Program-made: the position numbers and the translations under genes | Assembly: GCF_932526225.1 (NCBI RefSeq) | Contig: NC_064042.1 | Coordinates: 4,819,001-4,883,000, forward strand | Direction of reading: 5' to 3' | Source: Nematostella vectensis | Lineage: Eukaryota > Cnidaria > Anthozoa > Actiniaria > Edwardsiidae | Length of the DNA stretch: 64,000 nt | Shown: in pieces, positions 38,901 through 49,745 of the stretch | Numbering within the stretch: position 1 is the stretch's first letter | How the letters are laid out: the number at the start of each line of letters is the position of its first letter | The notes under the pieces: generated by a model | The model's input: the letters and a program-made list of their open reading frames with translations, nothing else | Databases searched by the model: none | Told to the model about the DNA's origin: nothing

Positions 38901-39158
38901 TGCCCTAGTGAATAACAAACTTTAATGTAATTTATAAGTACAACAGGCTTTTTGCGATACTTCAATATCAACTGCTTTTGAGACAAGAGAAACAGTTGTG
39001 TGTAGAGGAATGAGGCCCTTTTAAATTTTTCCCCAAGACCTTAAAAGAAAACCCAACAAGAAGCTCATATACTTGCTTTAGGGGTTTAATAGAAGCTAAC
39101 TTCAACTTCTTTTGCTTATTGCAGAGAAATTGACAGACTACTCAATCAAGCAAAATAG
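32925..39158 (+). CDS. Ser/Pro-rich protein, tentatively PROSER3-like; 5' end unresolved
   Basis: Nine exons join in phase: 32925-33012, 33952-34247, 34960-35152, 35450-35538, 35609-36650, 37679-38078, 38521-38620 and 39125-39158, with an unseen start exon before 32925 (that exon ends in phase 2). The first exon seen reads DPFEEEPLPRTFYHPS. The large fifth one has ENDILYQWRLARKMEQAQEKA, likely a helical motif, followed by a tandem-repeated NHDNQPRYTG-type stretch encoded at about 36110-36345. Later parts are Ser/Arg-rich, and the protein ends in an acidic-plus-helical tail (DDEILKVLRDKSQRYREKL, then REIDRLLNQAK). The short conserved-looking N-terminal, QWRL and C-terminal blocks in a disordered protein remind me of vertebrate PROSER3 (C19orf55), a poorly known cilium/centrosome-linked protein, but I cannot confirm this. 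It ends 283 bp from the REXO2 stop, tail to tail. Confidence 0.7.
33268..33849. mobile_element. Putative DNA-transposon derivative with about 46-bp imperfect TIRs
   Basis: The left end CCAGTCAATTGA with ACCCCCGGGACATAGCGGGG is mirrored on the right by CCCGGTATGTCCCGGGGGT and TCAATTGACTGG. The body is about 580 bp without a transposase. It occupies most of the intron between 33012 and 33952. Confidence 0.65.
34281..34451. mobile_element. MITE of the TGGTTCTTACTAGG family, copy 2
   Basis: Opens TGGTTCTTACTAGGAAGCAAG and closes TTCTAGTGAGAACCA. It lies in an intron of the PROSER3-like gene. Confidence 0.65.
36110..36345 (+). repeat. In-frame coding repeat in the PROSER3-like gene
   Basis: Units encoding NHDNQPRYTG, then longer NHDDQHSNQSRHPG-type units, repeat about seven times inside the exon at 35609-36650. 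Unit lengths are multiples of three, so the frame is kept. Confidence 0.85.
36745..37625 (+). repeat. 60-61-bp minisatellite in an intron of the PROSER3-like gene, about 14 copies
   Basis: Units contain CATACTGAAGAGAGCATACT and GTACATATCCAACC followed by GCCCTTCCAACAGCTG. It ends about 55 bp before the exon at 37679 and does not carry its splice site. Confidence 0.92.
38660..38917. mobile_element. MITE of the TGGTTCTYACTAGG family, copy 3, with an internal 60-bp triplication
   Basis: Opens TGGTTCTCACTAGGGCGTGAG and ends near CCCTAGTGAATAAC, a decayed right end. The first part (ACTAGGGCGTGAGC onward) is repeated about three times. It lies in an intron of the PROSER3-like gene. Confidence 0.55.
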
Positions 39159-39294
39159 ATATAGGAAATGCAAATATTATATATTACATTAGAAATGGAC
39201 AAAGTAGCCTTCGTGTAGGAAGACTAAAGATACAAAATGACAAAGCACATATTTATTATTGAATTATTTATTACATTAGAAAACTGTAAGACTA

Positions 39295-39372
39295 TTCCCT
39301 GCTAGCAGAGGTCTCTTTTCTCTGTATTTCGCTGGGCTGGCATAGAGAAAAGAGGCTTCTCCTAGCAGGGAA
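39295..39372. repeat. 29-bp hairpin between convergent gene ends
   Basis: Arms 39295-39323 and 39344-39372 pair at 26 of 29 positions around a 20-nt loop (ends TTCCCTGCTAG / CTAGCAGGGAA). It lies between the stops at 39158 and 39442, so it would be transcribed in either 3' UTR. Confidence 0.75.
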
Positions 39373-39441
39373 GTTAGACTAGTGATACATAAAGAAAATA
39401 TTAAATAATTGACTGCATCTAATTACTCATAAAATATTATG

Positions 39442-42085
39442 TTATGCTTGGCCTGCCTTGAAGATTGCTTCTCTGTAATACTGTAGTTCTTTTATACTAT
39501 CTTTGATGTCATCAAGGGCCCTAAGATAATCAAATTGAAAATAATTGTTAAATTGAAAAAAACCTCAGCCATAAAACCATGACCAAGCCAGGCAACAATT
39601 GAGGAAACTACATTTGTGTACTTATGTTTCTGTGGTGTCCCCAAGCCAACAATGGAAACATTTTAAGTACACGGGCCCTTTCAAACAGACACATTTCCTA
39701 TCCTGATGGTGTCTGTTATATGGAGGTTTTACTGAATGTCTGTTATGTGGTGATCCAGATAGTGTCAGTTATATTGAGGTTACACTGTATGTCTGTTATG
39801 TGGTGGTCTCGAGGGTGACCGTTATATGGAGGTTTTACTGAATGTTTCTTATATGGTGGTCCTAAGGGGGTGTCCATTATTCACAGTGTTCCTTATTGCG
39901 GCGGCAGAGCTGGTCTAAAGTGCAGGGTGCTTAAAACAAAATTCTGAGACTTAGTGGCTTGAGATCATTGATATATCTAAACATGGGGACATGATAAAAG
40001 TTGTTAAAACTTTACCAAAGACAGCATCATTAATACTTTACCCTCAATTCTTCAATATAATGTTAGCAATCTAGATATCACTGATCTAAAAAGTGTGTGT
40101 GTGGGGGGGGGGGATAAAATGTAGGCGACTGGCACTCTGCCCTTCCCCCCTTCCCCTGTCTCATGCCTGTGTTCAACAAAACATTCTGTTTATCCACAAT
40201 GTAACTATACCTGTGTTGACCAGATTTTGCAGGTGCTGCACCAAACTCTTTGGGATACCATCGCCTATGGAAAGTGTAAATTAGACTTGGAAAGTAATGG
40301 AAAAAAAAAATAATTGTGGTAATTGCTCTGGTCTTAGTAATAATACATCACAAATTATAAATGCGTGCCACACTGAGGCTGAGCTCAAGGGAAAGAATAA
40401 TTAGTGACATTGGTTAATATCTATGGTGAGATGTGTAAAAATTCTACTTTAATTGATATTCTATTTGTTGGTCAGATTAAAATCTCTTTTGCACCAGGGT
40501 ATTCGATGTCCCACTTTATGATGTAAAATTGCTTTTTAAAAAGGTCAGCCTTAAAAATGATTTCCACTCTACCTGCACAGCTCTTTTACAGTGCTGACGT
40601 CAACTATGCGATAATGAAGCTGTTCCATAAACTTTGGCATGTATTTATCCAGGAATCTCTTGTCTGCATGGACTGAGTTCCCTGCCAGTGGACATGATCC
40701 TGGGGTTACGTGTTGTGAAACAAATCCCACCATGATATCTTCCGCTTTCTGCAGACTAATGTCAGATGCCTTGACAGCAGCTGTGAGCCCTGACTGTTAG
40801 GATAAAGAGATATTTATTATCTACCATAAAAGATTCATAATATCAACATTATCATTGCTTGATTGCCATGTTGAATTTCATCCCCTAAAAGCGTCCCAGC
40901 TTGCTCATCCCAATCCCCTGCACAACGCAAGAATGTTGAATACCTGGGGGGGGGGGGTTCTTTATTGTAACAATGTAAAATTGATAGTGCTCATAGGAAA
41001 ATCTGAAAAATACCTAAAAAATAAAATTAAAAAAATGCTACCCTAAAAAAGAGCAGAAGCAAAAAGTACCAAAATGCAGATTCAGCTATTTCATTGTACA
41101 ACAAAGTCTTGAATGTAATCAAAGACTTTTGTTTAAAAGTTGGAAGTATATTTAATTATCTAGAAAATGTTGGCTCATAGCATCTCTTTCTGTGAGCCCC
41201 ATTTAACTAATGTGTGTCTAATCTGTGAGCCCCAAATACTATTTCAAATAGAAAAGCCTATTTCCTCTCAGATACCCCCTATAAAATACCTGAGGCCCAA
41301 ATTTGACCCCACAAAATATGACAAACATCACTCAGGTCGAAATTGGAAGAACCCCTACCCCCCTCCCCCTCTAGGGGGGCGAATACCCTCTGAATCTGCC
41401 ACTGAGCAAAACAGAGTTTTAATAGTTGGCTTACATACCTCTCCATGTTGCCTAGTGCACCATTCCCCCATAGCATCCAGAACATCATCTGGCTGATGAA
41501 TAACCAAATTTGGGCCCTAAAATTAAATAGTAAAATTACATTTCTTTGTTTAAATCTGTAATAGCAAGAGTTGACTGTGTGGCAGTTGGGGATGTATTAT
41601 TTACTGCATTAAGAGGTTAGTGCACACAGCCTCACCTCAGCAATGATCTTGAGGTTCTCATCAGTGACGAGGCAAGCCATTTCTATGATATGACAAGTGT
41701 CAATATCCAAACCTATGGACAAAAACATATATAAAAAACGATCGAATATGAAATATATATATAAAAAAAAAAGGAACGACCAAAAGAAATAGCAGCTAAT
41801 AGCTCACCTGTCATCTTCATCATCAAAGTAACCAATGCGAGCATGCGTAAATAAATGAAATTATTAAATCAACATTTCCAATCAAACTTTGTCAGGTCAA
41901 ACACCGGAACCTTTTTTTCTTACCTCCAAGTCAACCCAGACAAGTCTATTTTTACTCATGCTTTCTGTAAACTTTAGGTTAGGGTACTGAGCTTCCACTG
42001 TACATAGCCGAGGCTTTAAACTCGTAGGAGATCGCAGTAAATTAGTAAAAAATACTCCAAGCCTCGCTCCGAAAACCGTATGCAT
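39442..42085 (-). CDS. REXO2: REXO2 oligoribonuclease (3'-5' exoribonuclease, DEDDh family)
   Basis: REXO2 degrades very short RNA oligonucleotides in mitochondria and cytosol (family knowledge). Exons on the - strand: 42085-41924, 41814-41808 (7 nt), 41712-41636, 41516-41439, 40793-40573, 40264-40211 and 39520-39442, all in phase, giving 225 residues; the human protein is 237. Family blocks are WVDLEMTGLD (first acidic pair), [30 protein letters not shown] and [13 protein letters not shown], followed by RRWYPKEFG and a helical [13 protein letters not shown] tail. The final HD..D part of DEDDh is present as HRALDDI. The N-terminus ([10 protein letters not shown] then Arg/Leu/Ser-rich) looks like a mitochondrial presequence. 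An upstream in-frame extension starts only at GTG after a stop, so I use the ATG at 42085. It is divergent from the gene at 42301 and convergent with the gene ending at 39158. Confidence 0.93.
41808..41814 (-). CDS. REXO2: 7-nt microexon of REXO2
   Basis: Exon 1 ends after WVDLE in phase 0, and the next obvious exon starts with the last two bases of a glycine codon followed by LDIDTCH. The family-invariant Met-Thr-Gly between them is supplied by ATGACAG, which on the - strand is preceded by AAG and followed by the strong donor GTGAGC. Phase matches on both sides. The acceptor lacks a good pyrimidine tract, as is common for microexons. Confidence 0.75.
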
Positions 42086-42300
42086 GGAGAAAGTAGCGGT
42101 TAGCGGCAGGCGTTCCAAGAGACCTCTTGGCCGAGTTCGTGCCAGTTTCTTCACAAGGCGTGGTGACACAGCCGTCACAAATATTCTAAGAATCCACTGC
42201 AAGCACACAGCGCGTTTGACTTGTCAAGTCTCTCGTAGAGCGCGAAAGCATGGGGATCATTGATGTTGTTGCGTTATGAAGAAGACGTCAGTTGTTCTAG
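42086..42300. promoter_or_regulatory. Probable bidirectional promoter between REXO2 and the 1182-aa gene
   Basis: Only 215 bp separate the two divergent ATGs. The interval is relatively CpG-containing and holds a CRE-like AGACGTCAG near 42284 but no clear TATA box. The 5' untranslated regions of both genes must also fit here, so the shared promoter is an inference from spacing. Confidence 0.5.
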
Positions 42301-45300
42301 ATGTCGGGTGAAGGGTTAGCTTTGCGATCGGGTCTGTCGTCAGTCGGGGATCTCGGATCGCAGGAATGCTATTCGAGTAGCGAGGCCTCTTCTCGGCTTT
42401 GGGCCAGGCTTGAAAGATCCGAGTACAAGCGAACTAGGGGAAAACAACGCAGGCAAAGTGGCACTGAAAAAACACACGATAGGAAACGCGACAGAGATGG
42501 ACGATCGGCGAGGAGAAACGCAAAGTTTAAGAGTAACAATCAATTAACCACGACAAGTTTTCAAGCTGATAAACAAATCTTTGGGTAAGTTTGTGTTGTT
42601 ATAGTTGCCCGTGTTTTGTTTTGCACCTACTTATAGTTACGACGTTTGAATGTGTAAGGATAGCGTTTAAAGACCTCCATGCTTACAATAATTCTTGATG
42701 TATTTTGATGTATTTGTTTACATACCTGTATTTTTTTTTGCTCGCGCTCTGTGCTCATGGTTTGTTATTGTTATCCCATGGTGATCTACCGCGTCAGCTA
42801 AAGTCAATCAACTTTAGATAAGATCACCATTTTGTATCAGCTCAAATCTCGGTACTTCTCAATTTCTTATGAGAGACTAGACTCCCCCCTCTGTGATTTC
42901 ATCTCGTAAACATTTCCGCAAATCTTTATTCTTGATTCCATGTTAAACAACAATGTAATTTGCATTCCTTATCAAACATTTGCTGTTTACCTAAAACGTC
43001 ATCTTTTTATTCTAAACACTCAGTGATGCTACGAATAGTGAATTTGATTTCTTCGATAAACGAAAATATTATTTTTAGTAGTATTTTTCGGTAGTACTCT
43101 TCAAAAATGATTTAGTGTACACAAATGGTATTCATCCATCATTATCTTTATGTAGCTTATAATCGAAAAGTTTTCAGTATAATTTATGTGGATACTATGA
43201 TAATGTTTACAAAGTTTAACAAATTTAAAATGGTGTTCATCCTGCAACCAAGTGTGATCAAAATCATTAGATACATGAATGACAAAACTAGCGAGCAGCC
43301 TATCACTCCCCTCCAAAAAAAACCCTGGATAACAATATAAAACAATATTATTTGTCACATCTTGTTGAACAGAAGAGTACAAGCACCCTTCTTTTTGCTT
43401 CCACTGAACTTTCATTGGTTAATGTGGTCCACTCATTGATTGAGGTGGCAAATGTCCTTCTGAGAGAAAGCTATAAACACATCCTGTTGGTCGTTTTTTT
43501 ATGTTTCTGCTAGAAACTACAAGGAATAATGCTGGAATTTATAGGATTTTTTTTATGGGGGAAGGGCTGCAAAATCTGAAAAAGTGGACTATTCTTACTG
43601 AAAAAGAAGGTGGGGTGGTGAAAAATATGTTTATCGCGTCAGGGATAGTTGTCCCCTGTAATTAGATAAGTTACTATGAAATGTGCTGACTTAGGTAGTA
43701 TTTTAAATAGTATTGTGCCTGAATTGATTAAGGGGGATAACTTTTAAGCATGAAATACTGTTTTGCACTAGGCTAGTTTTGAGAATTGGCAACTCAGATG
43801 TGTCTGGATTAACTTTTGTACTTTAATTCACATTTATATAGTCAAACTGAAAGATATAAGTTACATAGATAATCAAGTAGTGTTTTACATTCTAAGTACT
43901 TGAATTCAAGTACTTAGAACATAACATGTAATACTAAGTACTTGAATTCCACTTAATCTTCCATTATATGCTTCCATTCACATCTTGGACTGTTTCAAAT
44001 AAATGCTGCTCCTCTGTTCTATTCTTTGACTTGTAGATTTATATAATGTATGTGAAGTTAGGATTATGTAATTGTTTTTTAGTCTATCAAAAAATCATGA
44101 ATATTTCTACCTCGATATTTCCGCTATTTGACTTATTGTTATCTATTGTAGTTGTGCTATTGTTCAATGTTCATAACAAATACATATAACATTAAGATAA
44201 AATGATGGTTGAAGGCTTTCATAGAAAGTGCTCAATACTCGAAAGTAGAGCAGTGTATAGTGTTGGTTTGAGAAAAATACAAACTACATAGGTTTCCCTA
44301 CAGGTCTGTTTCGTGGTTGCCCACTCATCAGGGGCGAAACAGACCTGTAGGGAAACCTATGTAGTTTGTATTTTTCTCAAACCAACACTATAACATTAAG
44401 ATAGGTACGAATGTTTAGGAAGAGATGCCAAGTCTAAGGATTTTTTTTCAATGATGGTTAATGATGGACACACCATTACTAATAGTACAGATAGCTAGAA
44501 AGTTGATTAAAATACAAGGAGAAACAGTAAGGCAAAAGTGAATTAGTGACTTCCTGTTCATCTTACTGCATACACAAGAAAAAGTTCAATTAAAATCCTA
44601 AACAAGGTCAGACATAAATCCAGGGGCAGATACTTTTTTAGTAAAAACAAAAATTGAAGTCACCTCATTTGAAGAAAATAGATGTCTGAGGGACAGGAGT
44701 TACTGTCCATGTGCCTTAGCCTTCTTGACTTTGCTGACGTAACAAATCCAACTCAGCATGAATACGTATTGTTAAAGCCGTCTATCCGACCATTATTCAC
44801 CCCCTATTTTGAAATCCTGGGTCTGCTTCTGGAGTTGTATGGTGAGCCGCCTTATATGCATTTGACTTGACCATGCTACATCTGCAAAGAGGGTGATCCC
44901 CTTAAATTGATCTATTTATTTATATATTATTTATTTTAATTTCAGCAATGAAGAGGCAGTGACTTCAATCTGGGAAGTTTCTGGAAAAAAGACCCAGTTT
45001 TACAGTGAACAATCTTTCATATCTCCTGACAAAGAATTTGAAAGCTACACACCACACAGACTACAGAAGGGCTTGAGAAGGGACAATAGACCCTATAGCA
45101 TTCATGAGATTTCCCTGGAAACACAAGATATTGAAACATACCAAGGCAATGGCGAGCCACACACCCTAACAGGGCGTAAGCATAGTTTAATACAAGAAAG
45201 TCAGGATATTTGGAAGGATATGGACTACAGGGAAAGGAAACCACTTTCCCATGATTCTGATCGCTTAGGAGATTCAAAGAAATTGGGCAAAGCTGGGCAG

Positions 45301-48300
45301 TGCTTGTCCAGGTCCCTATCTTCAAGTTTAAGTTCTCATGTTGGCTCTTCAGATGAAAAGGAGGACTACCAGGGGATTTATTCTGCATATGACATGACAG
45401 GAAGATCACCTTATGGCTCATCAATCAGCAGACGCTACAGCCAATCAAGTTTGAGCTCATCGAACACATCCTGGCAACACTCCAGCAGCCATAACATCAA
45501 GGAACTTCCATCTTTACTCGGTAGTGCACCTGAACGAATACACCACAGATCTCCAGTGCACAATAGCAACCATGAGAACTTCAAGATCACAGACTTTAAT
45601 CGGATTGAGAAGACTCCACCTAGTGTCCCTCCCAAGCCTACGCGATTCAGCGCCAGCTGTACTATAAAGCTGAGTTCCCGAAGCAAGGATGGGGCTCAAG
45701 GTGAGGCAGTTTATGAACGAACTGAGTCCAGCTCACCCAACAGCCCACGGGGCTATCAAACAAGAAAAGCTGTACCAGTTATTGACTTCACTAAACCATC
45801 AACAGTTGTTGCTATGCCTGTAAAGGGGCCTGAAGTAAAGCCATCTGTTAGGGAAATGGCTAAGCGGTTTAGTGCAAATGTAACTCATGTCTCATCAGAA
45901 TGTCACTCTAGGATTGATGATGATACTAGACGAGTAAAGACCGAGACATGGCCTAAGGTTGTATCTGTGGTACCACAGGAGGGTACATCTCCCATAGAGG
46001 TGCCTCGAGGAACAGATACGCCTGCACAAGTGCACCATCAGCCAGGGTTAACTTACACTGCTCATGATGGCACCGTTGTTCAGCTTCGACAGAAAGACGA
46101 CACTCGCAAGGAAGACTTGGCATCTCACAGACTGAGTCTTCAGGAGTTGATTCTATTGCACGAAGAACAAATCGCTTTGCATACAAGGAGTGCGCAGGCC
46201 ACTGTACAGATGTACCTGAAAAGGTCAGCATCTGATGTTGGAAGGCGACCCGAGCCTGGTATATATGGGCAAAATAGTAAGGCTGATACAAGGAGGTATT
46301 CTGAGACACACATGGGACACTCGATAGAAAATACTTTTGTTACTTCTGCGGGGGAGCTTGACCTGAAACTCGAGATAAAGAAACCTGAGACAAAAAAACC
46401 TGAGTATGAGGTAAGGGAAATGACATCACCGAGGAATTCTCCGTTTAAGGTGATAGAGCTCACTGACAAATCAACTGGCAGTATTAGTAGCTCAAGGGAG
46501 AGGTTACCACGAATGAAGCGGCATCGGACGATTGGTATCGTTGGGTTCCGCCACCAGATTGATAGAACACTTGATGCCAAAACACAGTCGAAACCAAAGA
46601 GGCATACGGCCATTGGAATAGTAAACCTTGAAGCTATTTCAATGAGTCATCTTGATTCCTCAGACGTGGCGTTTAACACTACACGGCCAAAAAGTGCTGG
46701 GCCAGAACTTATATCCCCAGAAGACGATGAATTGGTTACTAAAGTTAACGTAAATGAAGAGAGGTTTCCACCTAAAGTATTTGACTTTGAGACTCCCACT
46801 AGTTTACAAACACACCAAGAACCTGAGGCGACACAAAAGGTTATGGACGATGTTGAGGTTTCAGTTGAGACTCCTGTTGTTCTTGAACAAGCACAAGAAA
46901 GTTATAGCAGTGTGCCCAAGATGGATCTGAACGAGGAAGACGGTCCGGTGGGTCCGCCAACCATACGAAAATACCAACCTAAACCAAGCCAGCCAGACTA
47001 CGTACAACCTACTGACGGTGAGAAGAAAATAGAAGAAGTCAGAAGGACCACGCTCTCCCCAAATAGGGACACCCCTCCGAGTATCAAGTCCCCAGTGGTG
47101 GAACTACATAAGTCTGGAGTTGCTCGGTACAGAGCCATGGTTTCAGCTCCTCAGTCAGATGGTAATGCCTTAGACTCTACTTCACCCATAACGGACACAG
47201 CTCAAATAACTCCTTCTAGACCAGTGGTAACATCCAGTCCTCTTTCTGCGTCTGCCAACGTTAGCCCAAAGACTGTTGCTGAAGTTATCCCCGTCCCTCG
47301 TCATTCAGGAATCTCTAAGTTCCCAGACACCAAGACGTCTCTTGCATTTAAAGCACCACGGGATCCATGTTCATTTGGTAACAAAATCCAAGAAAAGAAG
47401 CAGTCAGGCCTTTCACCATACGAGCCACATATGTTCCAATTATCTGGCATTAAATACCAAGATAAGACTTCATTGTCTGTGACTCCTCCTGAGCCGCTAT
47501 CAGCACAAGAGATGTACCAAACGCGGCTTGCAATGTGGAACCTAATCCCGGGATGGGAGGGTTCAAACAGCTCAACCTCGCGGGATGGCTCGAGGGAGCG
47601 CCTGTCCAAGGAGCACCCTCTTCGAGATGCCACTCCCAGAGGTAGTAGAACCAAGATGTCAGAGGAGCGTGGCAAACACCACATTGATGACAATGACAAC
47701 CACAAGGCACTGCACCAAAGGACTGAAGAGTACTATATGAACATTATTGACAGACTTAAGCGAGACTACCAGTCTTTGAAGGAGAAGAGTGAGACCGAGA
47801 AGCGCGAGTTTCGGCAAATGTATGAGGAACAGAAAAAGGTGGCAAATGCATACCAGAAGCTGGAGGATCGGTACCGAAGGAGGGTGCATGAACTACAGGA
47901 CGCTCTGGCTGGCTGCACGTGTAAGGGGACACTGATGGTATATCAGAAAAGCATGAAGTCAACTTCCGTCAGGTATGGGGGGTGGGGTTGAAATGGTACT
48001 CTGGTGATGTATCAGAGTTTGTGGTCATCTTCCATCAGGTATGGGGGTGGGTGAAATGGTGCTCTGGTGATGTATCAGAGTTTGTGGTCATCTTCCATCA
48101 GGTATGGGGGGTGGGGTGAAATGGTACTCTGGTGATGTATCAGAGTTTGTGGTCATCTTCCATCAGGTATGGGGGTGGGGTGAAATGGTGTTCTGGTGAT
48201 GTATCAGAGTTTGTGGTCATCTCCCATCAGGTATGGGGGTGGGGTGAAATGGTACTCTGGTGATGTATCAGAGTTTGTGGTCAACTCCATTCAGGTATGG

Positions 48301-48717
48301 GGGTGGGGTGAAATGGTACTCTGGTGATGTATCAGAGTTTGTGGTAATCTTCTATCAGGTATGGAGGTGGGGGTGTACTTCTAATTTGATGGTGTATCAA
48401 AAGATCATTAGACCATCTTTTAATCGGGTATGGGGGTGGGTGAATGTGTAAGGAAACGCTGAATTTTCTTCATTGACAGGAGTGATGTAGACAGTGGAAG
48501 ATCTAAAGCGTCAAGCATCAAAAGCCACGATATACATATTCTTGACGAGGTGGAAGAGTGGTTAAGCGAACAGTCCAAGAATGCTAAGACGACAAAGGCG
48601 AATAACGCGAGTAGGGATAGTCTGATCAGCTCATCTTCCGACCTGACGGGGACAGGATGGGACGATCACTACGAAATGATGGGCGCTATCGATCAGCTAG
48701 ATGGAACACATGTTTAA
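42301..48717 (+). CDS. Unrecognised 1182-aa largely disordered protein with C-terminal coiled coil
   Basis: Three exons (42301-42584, 44946-47972, 48480-48717) join in phases 2 and 2. The second is a 3027-bp exon open throughout. The protein is Ser/Pro/Lys-rich and apparently mostly disordered. It has a proline motif (TPPSVPPKPTRFSAS, near residue 310), a related block (MAKRFSANVTH) further on, and two near-copies of KRH..IGIV about 26 residues apart (near residues 619 and 645). A strongly helical, charged segment at about 1005-1085 (EEYYMNIIDRLKRDYQSLK onward) ends in HELQDALAGC and predicts a coiled coil. The last exon has an acidic helix (ILDEVEEWLSEQSKN). I do not recognise the family; a cytoskeletal or junction-associated scaffold would fit the composition, but this is a guess. 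An AATAAA at 49898 suggests the 3' UTR includes the minisatellite at 48715-49745. Confidence 0.85.
44256..44392. mobile_element. Perfect 58-bp inverted repeat around a 21-nt centre
   Basis: Arms 44256-44313 and 44335-44392 are exact reverse complements; the centre is 44314-44334. The outer ends read TATAGTGTTGG / CCAACACTATA. Perfect identity implies recent origin or active copying. The centre plus one arm builds the hammerhead core described separately. Confidence 0.9.
44292..44340 (-). ncRNA. Putative type I hammerhead ribozyme
   Basis: On the - strand the order is stem I (UUUCGCCC), CUGAUGA (44331-44325), stem II (GUGG, loop GCAA, CCAC), GAAA (44312-44309), a minimal stem III (CAGACCUG), then GUA, then the stem I partner (GGGAAA). 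All invariant core positions are present, with G10.1-C11.1 pairing and an allowed NUH (GUA). Predicted cleavage is between 44299 and 44298. Very short stem III is known in hammerheads of Penelope-like retroelements and related small animal elements. Activity is not shown, and the long flanking inverted repeat could compete with the fold. Confidence 0.7.
47925..48440 (+). repeat. About 63-bp repeat carrying exon 2 end and donor of the 1182-aa gene, about seven copies
   Basis: The exon end reads TGATGGTATATCAG...CTTCCGTCAG then GTATGGGGGG. Each repeat has TGGTGATGTATCAG...CTTCCATCAG then GTATGGGGGT, so about 45 exon bases and the donor are copied each time. Confidence 0.9.
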
Positions 48718-49745
48718 CAGACTCCTTAACACATGTGTAACAAGCAGTCGTAAACACATGTGTAACAGACTCCTTGACACATGTGTAACAAGCTCGTAAA
48801 TACATGTGTTACCATCTCGTGAACATTTGTGTAACACTCATGCACACTTGCGTGACAGACTTCTAAACACATGTGTAACAAGCTTGTAAAAAATTGTAAC
48901 AGACTCGTGAACACATGTGTGACAGGCTCTTAAAAACGTGTAACACGTGAACATTTGTGTAAAAGACACCTAAATACGTGTGTAACAGACTTCTAAACAC
49001 ATGTGTAACAAACGCTTAAACCTGCGTAAGACGCTCATGAACGCGTGTGTAAGAGGCCCGTAAACATGTAAACAGACTCGTGAACACATGTGTAACAGGC
49101 TCGTAAACACGTGTAACTGGGTAACAGACTCGTAAACACATGTGTAACAGGCTCGTGAACATGTGTAACAGGCTCGCGAACAAATGTGTAACAGGCTCGT
49201 GAACAAATGTGTAACAGGCTCGTGAAGAAATGTGTAACAGGCTCGTGAACATGTATGACAGGCTCGTGAACAAATGTGTAACAGGCTCGTGAACAAATGT
49301 GTAACAGGCTCGTGGGCATGTGTGACAGGCTCGTGAACATGTATAACAGGCCCGTGAACAAATGTGTAACAGGCTCGTGAACAAATGTGTAACAGGCTCG
49401 TGAACAAATGTGTAACAGGCTCGTGAACATGTGTAACAGGCTCGTGAACAAATGTGTAACAGGCTCATGAACAAATGTGTAACAGGCTCGTGAACATGTA
49501 TGACAGGCCCGTGAACAAATGTGTAACAGGCTCGTGAACAAATGTGTAACAGGCTCGTGGGCATGTGTGACAGGCTCGTGAACATGTATAACAGGCCCGT
49601 GAACAAATGTGTAACAGGCTCGTGAAGAAATGTGTAACAGGCTCGTGAAGAAATGTGTAACAGGCTCGTGAACAAATGTGTAACAGGCTCGTGAACAAAT
49701 GTGTAACAGGCTCGTGGGCATGTGTGACTGGCTTGTGGACACGTG
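48715..49745. repeat. About 25-bp minisatellite beginning at the stop codon of the 1182-aa gene
   Basis: The coding end ACACATGTTTAACAG is followed at once by units such as ACACATGTGTAACAG and then a homogenised GCTCGTGAACAAATGTGTAACAG array of about 40 copies. AATAAA at 49898 places it in the 3' UTR if transcription ends there. Open frames up to 253 codons on the - strand are repeat translations. Confidence 0.9.

Larger units (their letters stand above)
42585..44945 (+). other. Intron 1 of the 1182-aa gene
   Basis: AT-rich, with no supported exon. It contains a perfect AAGTACTTGAATTCAAGTACTT-type palindrome near 43896-43917 and the large inverted repeat with a hammerhead core at 44256-44392. 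Confidence 0.6.

Noticed and set aside
41924-42208. REXO2 start upstream at 42208
   Set aside because: That position is a GTG following an in-frame TGA; the ATG at 42085 gives a plausible mitochondrial presequence.
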